From: CAWCQC01 sp963819905
GTDB lineage: Bacteria; Actinomycetota; Thermoleophilia; Gaiellales; Gaiellaceae
Assembly (NCBI GenBank): GCA_963819905.1
Contig: CAWFXP010000010.1
Location: 124,001-188,000 of the forward strand
Reading direction: 5' to 3'
Length of the DNA: 64,000 nucleotides
In this document: positions 35,310 to 44,761 of the stretch, one piece after another
Position numbering within the stretch: the first letter of the stretch is position 1
Layout: each line of letters begins with the position of its first letter
Translations under genes and position numbers: made by a program
The notes under the pieces: generated by a model
Told to the model about the DNA's origin: nothing
The model's input: only the letters and a program-made list of their open reading frames with translations
The model's database searches: none

Positions 35310-36074
35310 ATGACGATCGACATCAACTGCGACATGGGAGAGAGCTTCGGCCGCTGGCAGCTCGGCGACGACGCCGGCGTGATGCCGTTCATCTCGTCTG
35401 CCAATATCGCGTGTGGCTGGCACGGCGGCGACCCCGGCGTCATGCGCGCGACCGTCGAGCTTGCCCAGGAGCACGGAGTGGGTATCGGCGCGCACGTGGG
35501 TTTCCCCGACCTGCTCGGGTTCGGGCGGAGACGGATGGCGATCTCGGCCCAGGAAGCGCGTGACTACATCGTGTACCAGTACGGCGCGCTGCGCGCGTTC
35601 GCCGACGCGGTCGGCGCACCCGTCCAGCACATCAAGCCGCACGGCGCGTTCTACGTGGCGATCAATCAGGATGCGGAGCTCGCCGAGGCACTCGTCGAAG
35701 CCGCGCGCGAAGTCGATCCCGACCTCGTGCTCGTGCTCATGGACAAGGACGCGCTCGGGATCGCCGAGTCGGCCGGCATCGCGGTCGCGCCGGAGGCCTT
35801 CCCGGATCTCGACTACGCGGCTGACGGCTCGCTGATCCTGGAGCGCGCGAAGCAGCCGCGTGATCCCGAGGTCGTGGCTTCCCGCATCATCGGGATCGTC
35901 CGCAACGGGAAGCTTCCTGCCGTCGACGGCAGCGAGCTCCCCCTGGAGGCGAAGACGTTCTGCATCCACGGCGACTCCCCGAACGCGGTCGACGTCGTCA
36001 GGGGCGTGCGCGCCCGCCTCGAGGCGGAGGAGATCGACGTCCAACCGTTACGCCGCCTCGTCGCGACGGCCTGA
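35310..36074 (+). CDS. pxpA: 5-oxoprolinase subunit A-like protein (LamB/YcsF family), second copy
   Basis: This 254-residue protein is clearly paralogous to the one at 24.4 kb. It shows IDINCDMGESFGRWQLGDDA, SANIACGWHGGDPGVMRA, GAHVGFPDLLGFGRR, HIKPHGAFYV, APEAFPDLDYAADG and CIHGDSPNAVDV. ATG 35310 has GGAGG at 35298-35302 and starts just before the conserved strand. Again pxpB and pxpC are missing, but the gene is convergent, with a 23-base gap, to an operon of HyuA/HyuB-like proteins, another ATP-dependent lactam or hydantoin hydrolase family. Its reaction is probably amide or lactam opening. Confidence 0.88.
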   Translation: MTIDINCDMGESFGRWQLGDDAGVMPFISSANIACGWHGGDPGVMRATVELAQEHGVGIGAHVGFPDLLGFGRRRMAISAQEARDYIVYQYGALRAFADAVGAPVQHIKPHGAFYVAINQDAELAEALVEAAREVDPDLVLVLMDKDALGIAESAGIAVAPEAFPDLDYAADGSLILERAKQPRDPEVVASRIIGIVRNGKLPAVDGSELPLEAKTFCIHGDSPNAVDVVRGVRARLEAEEIDVQPLRRLVATA

Positions 36075-36097
36075 GCTCCGAACACGCCCGCGGGCCG

Positions 36098-38090
36098 TCA
36101 GACAGGATGCCAGTGGGGCACCATGCGGCGGTGCAGCATGGCGCGAAAGCCCTCCGTCGTCCTCGGCAGAAGCTCTCCGGTGCCCCAGTCCAGGATCACT
36201 CCGTACGCCCGGATGACGTCGAACACGTCGATCTCGCGCGACCGGTAGCGCTCCGCGACGGACTCCGGGTCCTCGGAGAGCCAGGCAAGCCGGTTCCGCT
36301 TGATTTCCTCGCGCGCCTGCTGCGTCCCGTCGAGGTCGAGCTCGTACTCGGCGAGCTCACCGTCGATCTCGAGGATCACGACGCCGTAGTCATGTCGTGC
36401 CCGCTCCATGGTGACGTAGCCGTCGACGACGTCCGCGAGGACCGCGGCCGGCTCTCGCTCCAGGGGATCCCCGAACCCGCCTCCGCCTGCCGACGGACGG
36501 ATGAAGCGTGTCGCCCGAAGCGATCGGCACGCCGGAGAAGACGGCACCGAGGAACCGCTCGTTGTCCCGGCCGCGGTTCACCCAGACGCCGTGGGGGATC
36601 GACGGCAAGCCGCCGTCGAGCCCCCACGTGATCGATCGAGCCCGGTCGCACGAGTACGAGATGACGGCACGCTCCGCCTCGGTCAGGACACCGCCTTTCT
36701 GAACGCCGCAGCCGCCGCGATAGCGGCCGGGGCCGCCGGAGTCGGGCATGATCTCGTGATTCGACGTCAAGACGGGCGTCAGGCGCTCCTGACCTTCGAG
36801 CGGCTGCACCGCGAGCCCGACGCCGAAGATCGGGGCGGTGGCGTTGGAGCCGTCCTTGCCGTTTCGGCCGCCCCATCCTCCAACCATCCAGTCGTACCAC
36901 ATGAAGAAGGGGCGTTCGGGGCGCCGGGCGTCTCGGCCGCCGACGAGGAGGTACTCGAGGTTGAAGGAACAGGCGATGGCGCGCTCGGGCATGATGCGCG
37001 ACCAGAGCTCGAAGATCGAGTTCATGATCTTCTCGTAGGGGCCCGAGCAGAAGCCGGTGACCGCGACGGGCCACGGGGCGTTCACGACCGAGCCCTCCGG
37101 GCCGAGGTCCATCGAGACTGCGCGGTAGAAGCCCGCGTTGAGCGGAACATCCGGGAAGAACGTCTTCGTGCCGGCGATGACCGCCGACGTCGTCGCTCCG
37201 TACGCCGAGTTCAGAAACGAGCCGACCGCATCGTGCGAGCCTGAGAGATCGTAGTGGATCTGGTCGCCCTCGATCGTCAGCTTGACGTGGATCGGGATCA
37301 AGCCTTCTTCCCCGGACGGGTCGAGGTCGATGTAGTCCTCCGTTTCCCACGTCCCGTCGGGCAACTCGGAAACACGCTGGCGGACCAGGCGCTCGACGTA
37401 GTCCTGAACCTCGCCGAATGCCGTGACGACGGTCTCCGAGCCGTATTTCTCCACGAGGCGCAGTAGCTCGCGCTCTGCGACCGCGGTTGCCTCGGCCTGT
37501 GCGTGGAGGTCACCCTCGGCGTCGCTCGGGGCCCGCATGTTGGAGACCATCATCTTCACGACATCCCAGCGATAGCGGCCCTGCTCCCAGATGCAGAGGG
37601 GTGGGATCCGAAGACCCTCGCCGAAGTGGTCCTTGGCGTTGATGTCGAACGATCCGGGAACCGAGCCGCCTACGTCCGCCCAGTGCCCGTTCGACTGAGC
37701 AAAGGCGATCAGCTCCCCGTCCGCGAACACCGGCCGCACGATCCTCACGTCGCAGAAGTGCGTGCCGCCGAGATACGGGTCGTTCACGGCGAAGACGTCT
37801 CCGGGATGCATCTCCTCGGCGAACGCCTCGATCACCGCCTTGGCCGTGAAGTGGAGCGTTCCGACGTGGACGGCGATGTCCTGGCTGCCCTGCATGATCG
37901 TATCCCCGTCCACGTCGCATAGCGCTGAGGAGAAGTCCCGGCAGTAGATGACGAAGGAATGGCACGTGCGGATGATCTGCTCCGCCATCTGATCGACCGT
38001 CGTGATGAACGCGTTCTTCAGGACCTCGAACGTCACTGGGTCGAGCGTGCGGACGCGATCGGCGAGCATCACGGGTCGTGGATCGCTCAC
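36098..38090 (-). CDS. HyuB-like hydantoinase B/oxoprolinase/carboxylase subunit (frameshifted)
   Basis: The main frame from 38090 shows DPVTFEVLKNAFITTVDQMA, CRDFSSALCD, AVNDPYLGGTHFCDVRIVRP, GHWADVGGSVPGS and SGGPGRYRGGCGVQKGG, standard HyuB motifs. It loses register near 36495-36515; the C-terminus resumes in another frame with FIRPSAGGGGFGDPLEREPA, where HyuB normally has its Gly-rich loop, and ends at 36098. Joined length is about 664 residues, slightly longer than usual. The start overlaps the BKACE stop. HyuA/HyuB pairs hydrolyse hydantoins or 5-oxoproline with ATP, or carboxylate ketones (acetone, acetophenone carboxylases). Confidence 0.86.
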
Positions 38091-39007
38091 GAGGCCTCCT
38101 CGTTCGGGTTCATCGGCTCACCCGACCGGATGAGCGCCGGTGCGCGCGCCGATGTGCCGGGCCCGCTCGACGCGGGGCTTGGCGGGAGCCCGAGGGCGGC
38201 TCGCGCTTCGGAAATCGTGGCGACTCGCCGACCGAGCGACTCCGCGAGCTCGACGGCATCGCTGACGAGCTCGGCGTTCGACGAGGCGAGTACGCCCCGG
38301 CTTCGGTACACGTTGTCCTCGAAGCCGACGCGGATTCCGTTCGCGCCCCGAAGGAGCGCGAGAGAGAGCATCCGGCGCTGGTGGCGGCCGACCGCGGTTA
38401 CCGACCAGTGCACCTCTCCGGGCAGTGGCCGGAGCATCGCGTCCAACGCCTCCGGCGAGGCGTCGATGCCGCCGGGCACGCCGAACACGAGGTTGACGCG
38501 TGCCGGCTCGGGCAGCTCGCCGCGGTCGAGCATGCGGACGGCGGCGACGACGTGACCGACGTCGAACGCCTCCACCTCGAGCCCGATGCCGGCCCGAGTT
38601 GCTCGTCTAATGATCTCGAGTGCCTGAGGCGGGGTCGTAACGAACGCGTCGTCGCCGAAGTTCAGCGAGCCCGTCTCGACTCCCGAAAGGTCCGGATCGG
38701 CGTCGAGCCCCGTCGTACGCTCGTCGATACCCATCCAGACCGCGCCACCCGTCGAGACCATCGTGATCATCGCCGTCCGCGCTCGGATGCGCATGATCGT
38801 CTCCCGGAAGAGCTCCGGCCGCCCGCTCGGAGTCCCGTCCGCCTCCCTGACGTGCACGTGGACGACGGATGCTCCCGCGCCGGCGCATGCCTCGGCATCG
38901 CGCGCGATCTCCTCGGGCGTGTGAGGGAGTGCCGGGTTGTCGTCGCGGGTCACCTCGGCGCCCGTCGGCGCAACGGTCACCACCACCGGAGCCGTATTCC
39001 AGCTCAT
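38087..39007 (-). CDS. BKACE family 3-keto acid cleavage enzyme (DUF849)
   Basis: This 306-residue TIM-barrel protein of the beta-keto acid cleavage family has VVVTVAPTGAEVTRDDNPAL, LPHTPEEIARDAEACAGAGA, SVVHVHVREADGTPS with the two zinc-type His residues, FVTTPPQALEIIRRA, LEVEAFDVGH, HWSVTAVGRHQRRM and RVGFEDNVY. BKACEs use acetyl-CoA to split a 3-keto acid into acetoacetate and a new acyl-CoA. It sits between HyuA and HyuB with four-base overlaps on both sides. That is unusual and suggests its substrate is the HyuAB product. The C-terminal 25 residues are Pro/Ser-rich. Confidence 0.9.
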   Translation of the reverse strand: MSWNTAPVVVTVAPTGAEVTRDDNPALPHTPEEIARDAEACAGAGASVVHVHVREADGTPSGRPELFRETIMRIRARTAMITMVSTGGAVWMGIDERTTGLDADPDLSGVETGSLNFGDDAFVTTPPQALEIIRRATRAGIGLEVEAFDVGHVVAAVRMLDRGELPEPARVNLVFGVPGGIDASPEALDAMLRPLPGEVHWSVTAVGRHQRRMLSLALLRGANGIRVGFEDNVYRSRGVLASSNAELVSDAVELAESLGRRVATISEARAALGLPPSPASSGPGTSARAPALIRSGEPMNPNEEAS

Positions 39008-41091
39008 TCCCGGGCGCCTGCCGAGCTTGCGTGGGCGCGACCGTCGGGCCCGCCGGCCGAGCCAACCGCGTGAATGCGCATCGTCACATTCAGCCAGTCG
39101 TCAACCTCGGCAGTGACGCCCGGGGGAACCAGCACCGTCGAGTCCAGCTGTTCGAGAACGGCGGGCCCGTGTAACTCGGCGCCGGCCGGGAGCGAGAACC
39201 GTTCGTAGACGGCCGTGTCGACCGGAACCTCCGTCTCGTCGAACTTGACCAGCCGGCGATCGAGCGGCTCGGGCATCCGGCCGGTTCGTTCATGCCGGGC
39301 GAGCTCCGGCTTCGGCGTCACGCCGACTGCACGGAGCGTCAGCCGGTAGAACTCGACCGGCGCGTCGTCGCGCCGGTAGCTGTGTTCGCGTTCGTGTTCC
39401 GAGTGGAATCGGTCGACGGCGTCCTGGAGCGCGACCGGCCGCTCGACCGGGATCGCCATCGAGCGCCACTGGCCCAGGTATCGCATGTCGATGAACCGCT
39501 GAAGGCTCATCTGCTCCTCGGACACGCCCTCGTGCGCGAGGCGTTCTCGTGCCTCCGCCTCGAGCGTATCGAACTCCGTTTCGACATCCTGCATGTCCAC
39601 TTCGTCCGCCTGCGCGAGGAACATCGTCGCCAGATCGTGGCGCACGTCGACGAGAAGGCAGCCGAGGGCCGACGTTATGCCCGGGTTGGGAGGCACCAGG
39701 ACCGTCGGGATCGACAGTTCCCTGGCAAGCGCTGCGCCATGCAGCGCACCGGCGCCCCCGAAGACGACGAGGGCGAACTCCCTCGGGTCGTAGCCGCGGC
39801 GGATGGAAATGAGACGGACCGCGTCGGCCATGTTCGCGTTCGCCACCTGGATGATCGCGCTCGCGGCCTCCATCGTGTCCAGCCCCAGCGGTTCCGCGAC
39901 GCCGGATCGGATCGCACGCTCGGCAGCGGAGCGGTCGAGCGACATCGCACCGCCGATCAGCCGGTCTCCCAGCCTCCCCAGAAAGAGGTTCGCATCGGTG
40001 TTGGTGGGGTCGGCGCCACCGCGCCCGTACGATGCCGGGCCGGGTTCGGCTCCCGCCGACTGTGGGCCATTGCGGAGCGATCCGGCCTCGTCGATCCACG
40101 CCAGGGAGCCTCCTCCGGCGCCGATCGTCAGCACCTCGATCGACGGAAAGCAGATCGGGTAGCCGTACTCGACGAACCATTCCTTCGTTACGCGGAGCTC
40201 GCCGCCGTAGACCAGCGAAATGTCGGTGCTCGTCCCTCCCATGTCGAGACCGATGGCGTGCTCGTGCCCGCAGAGAGCCGCGATGTACCGGGCCGCGATC
40301 GCTCCCGCGGCAATTCCCGACGCGGCGAGGCGAACGGCGAGCTGTTCGACCGAGCGCGGTGTCATCACCCCCCCGCCGGAGTGAAGCAAGAGGAGGTCGC
40401 CGTCGTACCCCGACTCGGCTAGACGCTCCGCGAGGCGCGTCGTGTACCCGACGACGAGTGGCGAGAGAACGGCATTCGCCACCGTGGTAGAGAAGCGCTC
40501 GTGCTCGAAGATCTCCGGAAGGATCTCGCCCGAGGTCGACACCGAGACGCCGGGCAACTCCTCCTCGAGGATCTGCTTCATCCGCTCTTCGTTCGCCAGG
40601 TTCGCGTACGAGTTCACGAAGCACACGGCGACGGTCGAGACGCCGCGCCTACGCAAGATGCCCGCAACGCGCCGAGCCGCGTCCTCGTCGACGGGCTCCA
40701 GCACGCGGCCCGAATAGTCGACCCGCTCCGGGACTTCGAGACGATCGCGGCGGCGAATGTACGGGGGAGCAACGTCCTTGTACGCGTCCCAGAGATCGTC
40801 CTTCGTCCCTCGGCGAATCTCGATGATGTCGCGAAAGCCGGCCGTCGTCACCATCGCCGCCGGCGGGAAGCGCCGAGTGATCAGCGCATTCGTCGCAACG
40901 GTCGTCCCATGCGAGAAGAGGGCGACATCCTTGAGGTCGACACCAGCCTCTCGGACGCCGGCGAGGACCCCCTCCATCGGATCCGCCGTCGACGGAACCT
41001 TGGCCACGTGGACCGCCCCGGTCGCTTCCTCGAGCACGCAGACGTCGGTGAACGTTCCGCCGACGTCAACGGCGACGCGCGTCGCCGCCAA
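39004..41091 (-). CDS. HyuA-like hydantoinase A/oxoprolinase/carboxylase subunit
   Basis: This 695-residue HyuA homologue begins at TTG 41091, preceded by AAGGAGG at six bases, so the start is well supported. VAVDVGGTFTDVCVLEEATG, FSHGTTVATNALITRR, GLDMGGTSTDISLVYGGELR, LTIGAGGGSLAWIDEAGSL, GADPTNTDANLFLGRLG and VFGGAGALHGAALARELSIP mark the ATP-binding actin-like domains. The C-terminal domain (PAVLEQLDSTVLVPPGVTAE) is complete. It leads the HyuA - BKACE - HyuB operon. ATP use is expected; whether the reaction is hydrolysis or carboxylation cannot be told from motifs alone. Confidence 0.92.
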   Translation of the reverse strand: MAATRVAVDVGGTFTDVCVLEEATGAVHVAKVPSTADPMEGVLAGVREAGVDLKDVALFSHGTTVATNALITRRFPPAAMVTTAGFRDIIEIRRGTKDDLWDAYKDVAPPYIRRRDRLEVPERVDYSGRVLEPVDEDAARRVAGILRRRGVSTVAVCFVNSYANLANEERMKQILEEELPGVSVSTSGEILPEIFEHERFSTTVANAVLSPLVVGYTTRLAERLAESGYDGDLLLLHSGGGVMTPRSVEQLAVRLAASGIAAGAIAARYIAALCGHEHAIGLDMGGTSTDISLVYGGELRVTKEWFVEYGYPICFPSIEVLTIGAGGGSLAWIDEAGSLRNGPQSAGAEPGPASYGRGGADPTNTDANLFLGRLGDRLIGGAMSLDRSAAERAIRSGVAEPLGLDTMEAASAIIQVANANMADAVRLISIRRGYDPREFALVVFGGAGALHGAALARELSIPTVLVPPNPGITSALGCLLVDVRHDLATMFLAQADEVDMQDVETEFDTLEAEARERLAHEGVSEEQMSLQRFIDMRYLGQWRSMAIPVERPVALQDAVDRFHSEHEREHSYRRDDAPVEFYRLTLRAVGVTPKPELARHERTGRMPEPLDRRLVKFDETEVPVDTAVYERFSLPAGAELHGPAVLEQLDSTVLVPPGVTAEVDDWLNVTMRIHAVGSAGGPDGRAHASSAGARE

Positions 41092-41187
41092 GGGCTTCCT
41101 CCTTCCTCGCACGGCTGGACAGCGGGAGAACCCTACAGGCTCGATCGCCGAATTGAATTGACTTCGGTGGCCGGCGGCTGGGATGGT

Positions 41188-42486
41188 GTGGACGTGACGG
41201 AATCGATCGCGGTCGGGCGAATCACGGCGACGACCCACCTCTGGCATCCGTTCTCCGACATGGCGGCGGTTCATGACGCCGAGGTCGTGCTCGCCCGCGG
41301 GGAAGGCGTCTGGCTCTGGGACGAGCAGGGCAGGCGCTATCTGGACGGCTCGGCAAGCCTCTGGTACGCGAACGTCGGTCATGGACGCCGGGAGATCGTC
41401 GAGGCCGCGAGCGCGCAGATGCGCACGCTCGAGACGTATTCGATCTTCGGAGACCTCGCGAACCGCCCGGCGCTCGAGCTGGCGGAGCGCCTGGCTGCGC
41501 TTGCACCGATGGACGGCGCTCGCGTCTTCTTCACGTCGGGCGGCGGCGAGGCGATCGAGACGGCCGCCAAGTTGAGCCGCCTCTACTGGTCCCTTCGCGG
41601 CCGGCCCGAGCGCACGCACCTCGTCAGTCGAACGCACGCGTACCACGGAAGCCACGGCTTCGGAACGAGCGTCGGCGGGATCGATCCGAATCGTGCAGGC
41701 TTCGGTCCACTCCTGCCGGAGACGACCCGTGTGGCCCACGACTCCGTGGACACGCTGGAGAGGGTGCTCGCGGAGCTGGGCCCTGAAAACGTCGCGGCTT
41801 TCTTCTTCGAGCCGGTGATCGGGGCAGGCGGGGTGATCCCTCCGGCGCCGGGGTACGTCGAGGCCGTCACAGAGCTGTGCCAGGCGATGGGCGTCCTCGT
41901 GGTGTGCGACGCCGTGATCTGCGGCTTCGGGCGGCTCGGAAGCTGGTACGGCTGCGAACGCTTCGGCATCGAGCCCGATCTGATCACGTTCGCCAAGGGC
42001 GTAACGAGCGGGTACCTGCCTCTCGGGGGCGTCGTCGCCTCAGACCGAGTCGCAGAGCCCTTCTGGTCGACGCCCGGGCAGGCGCTTCTCCGTCACGGGC
42101 CGACCTATGCAGGCCACGCCACGTGCTGCGCTGCGGGACTCGCGAACATCGACATCCTCGATCGAGAAGGCCTCATTCCCCGCGGGCGCGACCTCGAGCG
42201 CACGCTGTACGAAGCCGTCGCCCCGCTCTCGGGACACCCGCTTGTCGCAGAGGTTCGCGGCGGAACGGGCTTGCTGGCAGCAGTCGAGTTGACGTCGGAG
42301 GTCCTCGAACGACTTCCGAGCGCCCCGTGGCGCACGTACGTCCATGTACGAGATCACGGTGTGATTCTTCGCCCTCTCGTACGAGGCGTCGCGATCTCCC
42401 CGCCGCTCGTCATCGAGCCGGCCGAGATCGCGCTCATCCCGGAGGCGATTCGGGCGGCACTCGATCGCCTCGCTCTCGAGTTGTAA
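41188..42486 (+). CDS. class III (omega) aminotransferase
   Basis: This PLP enzyme of about 432 residues starts at GTG 41188 (GTG 41194 is equally possible). It shows HLWHPFSDMAAVHDAEVVLA, GSASLWYANVGHGRREIVEA, FFTSGGGEAIETAAKLSRLY, RTHAYHGSHGFGTSVGG, EPVIGAGGVI, VCDAVICGFGRLG with the Asp that contacts the PLP ring nitrogen, and ITFAKGVTSGYLPLGG with the Schiff-base Lys. The residue after the Asp is Ala, where most members have Glu (DEV). Such enzymes move amino groups between beta- or omega-amino acids and pyruvate. It is divergent from HyuA, and an upstream extension of the frame over HyuA is spurious. Confidence 0.92.
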   Translation: MDVTESIAVGRITATTHLWHPFSDMAAVHDAEVVLARGEGVWLWDEQGRRYLDGSASLWYANVGHGRREIVEAASAQMRTLETYSIFGDLANRPALELAERLAALAPMDGARVFFTSGGGEAIETAAKLSRLYWSLRGRPERTHLVSRTHAYHGSHGFGTSVGGIDPNRAGFGPLLPETTRVAHDSVDTLERVLAELGPENVAAFFFEPVIGAGGVIPPAPGYVEAVTELCQAMGVLVVCDAVICGFGRLGSWYGCERFGIEPDLITFAKGVTSGYLPLGGVVASDRVAEPFWSTPGQALLRHGPTYAGHATCCAAGLANIDILDREGLIPRGRDLERTLYEAVAPLSGHPLVAEVRGGTGLLAAVELTSEVLERLPSAPWRTYVHVRDHGVILRPLVRGVAISPPLVIEPAEIALIPEAIRAALDRLALEL

Positions 42487-42508
42487 CCGCCGGACAGGCG
42501 GCGAGCAC

Positions 42509-43663
42509 CTAGCGGATCTTCGCGTCGGTCAACGTCGAGGCCTCCCGGTACGGCGCCTCCTCCCGGCGGATCAGATCCGGGTTGACGCCGGCGAGCCTGA
42601 CGAGCTCGAGCATGAGCTGTTGCAGCGCGAGGGCGGTCGCGGTGAGGGCGGAAACCGGAGCGGGCGCCGACTCGAGGTCGGGGACGACGATCGTGCCGGC
42701 GCTCGTCAGCTCGTCGTCGATGCCCTCCGCGACGTCCGCCGTGGCGATGAGAGCGGTGCGAAGCCCGAGCCTGCGGCTCGCCTCGAGGGCGGTGGCGGCC
42801 CGCTCGGCCCTGGCCTCGCGCCGCCGGCGGTCGGCGACGATGACGATCGCGCCGGTCGACTCGCCCGCGGCGACGAGATGGCCGTGCTGGAGCGTCTCGA
42901 GCCCTCGCATCGCCGCCGGGACGCGCACGCCCTCCTCGATCTTCAGCGACAGCTCGCGCGCCGCGGGCGCGTCGGCTCCGCTTCCGGCCGTCAGGTGCAG
43001 GTCGACGCCGTGGAGGCCGGCGGCGACCACGGCCGCCGCCTCCCTGGTCGCGTGTGACTCCTCGAGGTGCCGCTCGAGGGCGCCCCGATCGACCGTCCGT
43101 CTGGCGATCGCTGCACCCACCGCCGTCGCGACGAGGATCGGAGACAGGTAGCCGACCGTATGGCAGAACGAGGCGTCGGCGACCCTGAGGTCGATCCGCC
43201 GGGCGGCGGCCTCCGCCACGGGCGTTCCCTCCCCGGCCGCGGTGACGAGCACGGTTTCCGCCCCTGCGGCGCGGGCGGCTTCGAGCGCCGCCACCGCTAC
43301 GCGCGAGCGTCCGCCGTGCGAGACGGCGATCAGCACGCCCGGTCGCGGGTCGGCCGACGCGTCGAACGACTCACGCCCCTGCACGACTCCGCCCGGTGCG
43401 CCGGCCGCCCGCAGCGCCTCGTCCAGGATCTCGGCGACCGCCTGCGCGGCGTACTCGCTCGTGCCCGAGCCGGTGACCGTCACCGGCTCGTCTCGCTCCC
43501 AGGCCCCCCGGACGAGCTCTGCTACCTCGGCAGCCGGACCGGCGACCTCGTCGACGATCGCCGCGAGCGTCGGCTCGAGCTCGACCATGTCGTCGGTCAC
43601 CCAGGGCGGTCCGCTGCGCAGCTCCGGGAAGTAGGGCTGATACCAGTCGGGCAGGTCCGCCAT
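42509..43663 (-). CDS. SIS-domain sugar isomerase/deaminase-like protein
   Basis: This 384-residue protein has two SIS domains. TVTGSGTSEYAAQAVAEILD and VLIAVSHGGRSRVAVAALEA in the first are phosphosugar-binding loops, and LHLTAGSGADAPAARELSLK with KIEEGVRVPAAMRGLETLQH are in the second. This resembles AgaS and GlmS-type isomerase halves, without an amidotransferase domain. It probably isomerises or deaminates an amino-sugar phosphate. It is the last of a four-gene minus-strand run (lactonase, isochorismatase-like protein, Zn dehydrogenase, SIS protein), 20 bases behind the dehydrogenase. The run suggests sugar or sugar-acid catabolism. Confidence 0.85.
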   Translation of the reverse strand: MADLPDWYQPYFPELRSGPPWVTDDMVELEPTLAAIVDEVAGPAAEVAELVRGAWERDEPVTVTGSGTSEYAAQAVAEILDEALRAAGAPGGVVQGRESFDASADPRPGVLIAVSHGGRSRVAVAALEAARAAGAETVLVTAAGEGTPVAEAAARRIDLRVADASFCHTVGYLSPILVATAVGAAIARRTVDRGALERHLEESHATREAAAVVAAGLHGVDLHLTAGSGADAPAARELSLKIEEGVRVPAAMRGLETLQHGHLVAAGESTGAIVIVADRRRREARAERAATALEASRRLGLRTALIATADVAEGIDDELTSAGTIVVPDLESAPAPVSALTATALALQQLMLELVRLAGVNPDLIRREEAPYREASTLTDAKIR

Positions 43664-43683
43664 GTGCCCGAGCTTATCCCGTG

Positions 43684-44761
43684 TCAGCGATCGAACGTGA
43701 CGAGCACCCGACCGGGCTCTCCCCCGAGACTCGTGCGCACCGCCTCTTCCGCCTGCTCGAGCGGGAACCGCGGGCCGAGCACGGACGTCAGCTCGAGCCG
43801 CCCGGCGCGCGCGTGCTCCACGAGCCTCGGCAAGGCGCTCGCCGGATCCTCGGAGCCGTAGAGGGAGCCCGTCAGCACCTTCTCCTCGTTCGTGAGCTGA
43901 AACGGGTCGAGCTCGAGACGGGCGCCGGCAGGCGGCATCCCGACCGCCACGACCGTCCCGCCTCCCCTCGTCGCGCGGATCGCGAGGTCGAGCGTCTCCG
44001 TCCCGCCGACCGCGTCGAAGGCGACGTCGAATCCCGCCGGGACGTCGTCAGGAACCAGGGCGGCGGTCGCCCCGAGCCGCAGGGCCTGGTCGCGCCGGGC
44101 CTCGACCGGGTCGACCGCGACGATCTCGGCGGCGCCCGCGATCCGCGCGCCCTGGACGACGAACTGGCCGACTCCGCCCGCACCGACGACGAGCACGGAC
44201 GCGCCGGGCTCGACCCTCCCCCGGTTGAGAACGGCGCCGACGCCGGTCAGCGCGGCGCAGCCGATGAGCGCCGCCTCCTCGAGCCCGACGTCCGCCGGGA
44301 GGGGCAGCGCGGCCGCCGCCGGCAGGACGACGAGCTCGGCGAGCGCGCCGATCGCAGTCATCCGGTACACGACCTCGTCGCCTACTCGAAGGCCGGTGGT
44401 GCCGTCCGCCAGCGTCCCGGCGGCGATCCCGGCCCGCAGGGGCACGCAGGCGACCGGGCGGCCGCGCCGGCACTCCTCGCACGTCCCGCAGGCGGGCGCC
44501 CACGAGAGGACGACGCGATCGCCCGGCGCGACGCCCGTCACCGCGCCGCCGACCCCCTCGACGATCCCCGAGCCCTCGTGTCCGAGGATCATCGGCGTCG
44601 GCCGCGGCCACTCGCCGCGCACGACGTGGAGGTCGGAGCCGCAGATCCCGACCGCCGCCATCCGTACGAGAACGTCGTCCGGGCCGGGCCCGTCGAGCTC
44701 GACCTCGGCGATCTCGAGCGCGCCTCCCGGGCGCCCGGAAGAGCGCCGCGCGCGTTCTCAC
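43684..44761 (-). CDS. zinc-dependent medium-chain alcohol dehydrogenase (frameshifted near N-terminus)
   Basis: GTG 44761 overlaps the stop of the isochorismatase-like gene as GTGA and opens VRTRAALFRAPGR. One base around 44710-44715 then has to be dropped to continue ALEIAEVELDGPGPDDVLV and VGICGSDLHVVRGEWPR. The rest is complete: GHEGSGIVEGVG with the catalytic-zinc His and Glu, structural-zinc cysteines in CGTCEECRRGRPVAC, NAD-binding GAGGVGQFVV and a full C-terminus. Joined length is about 358 residues, normal for sorbitol- or threonine-dehydrogenase-like MDRs. It probably oxidises a polyol or sugar acid, given the neighbouring lactonase and SIS protein. Confidence 0.83.
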
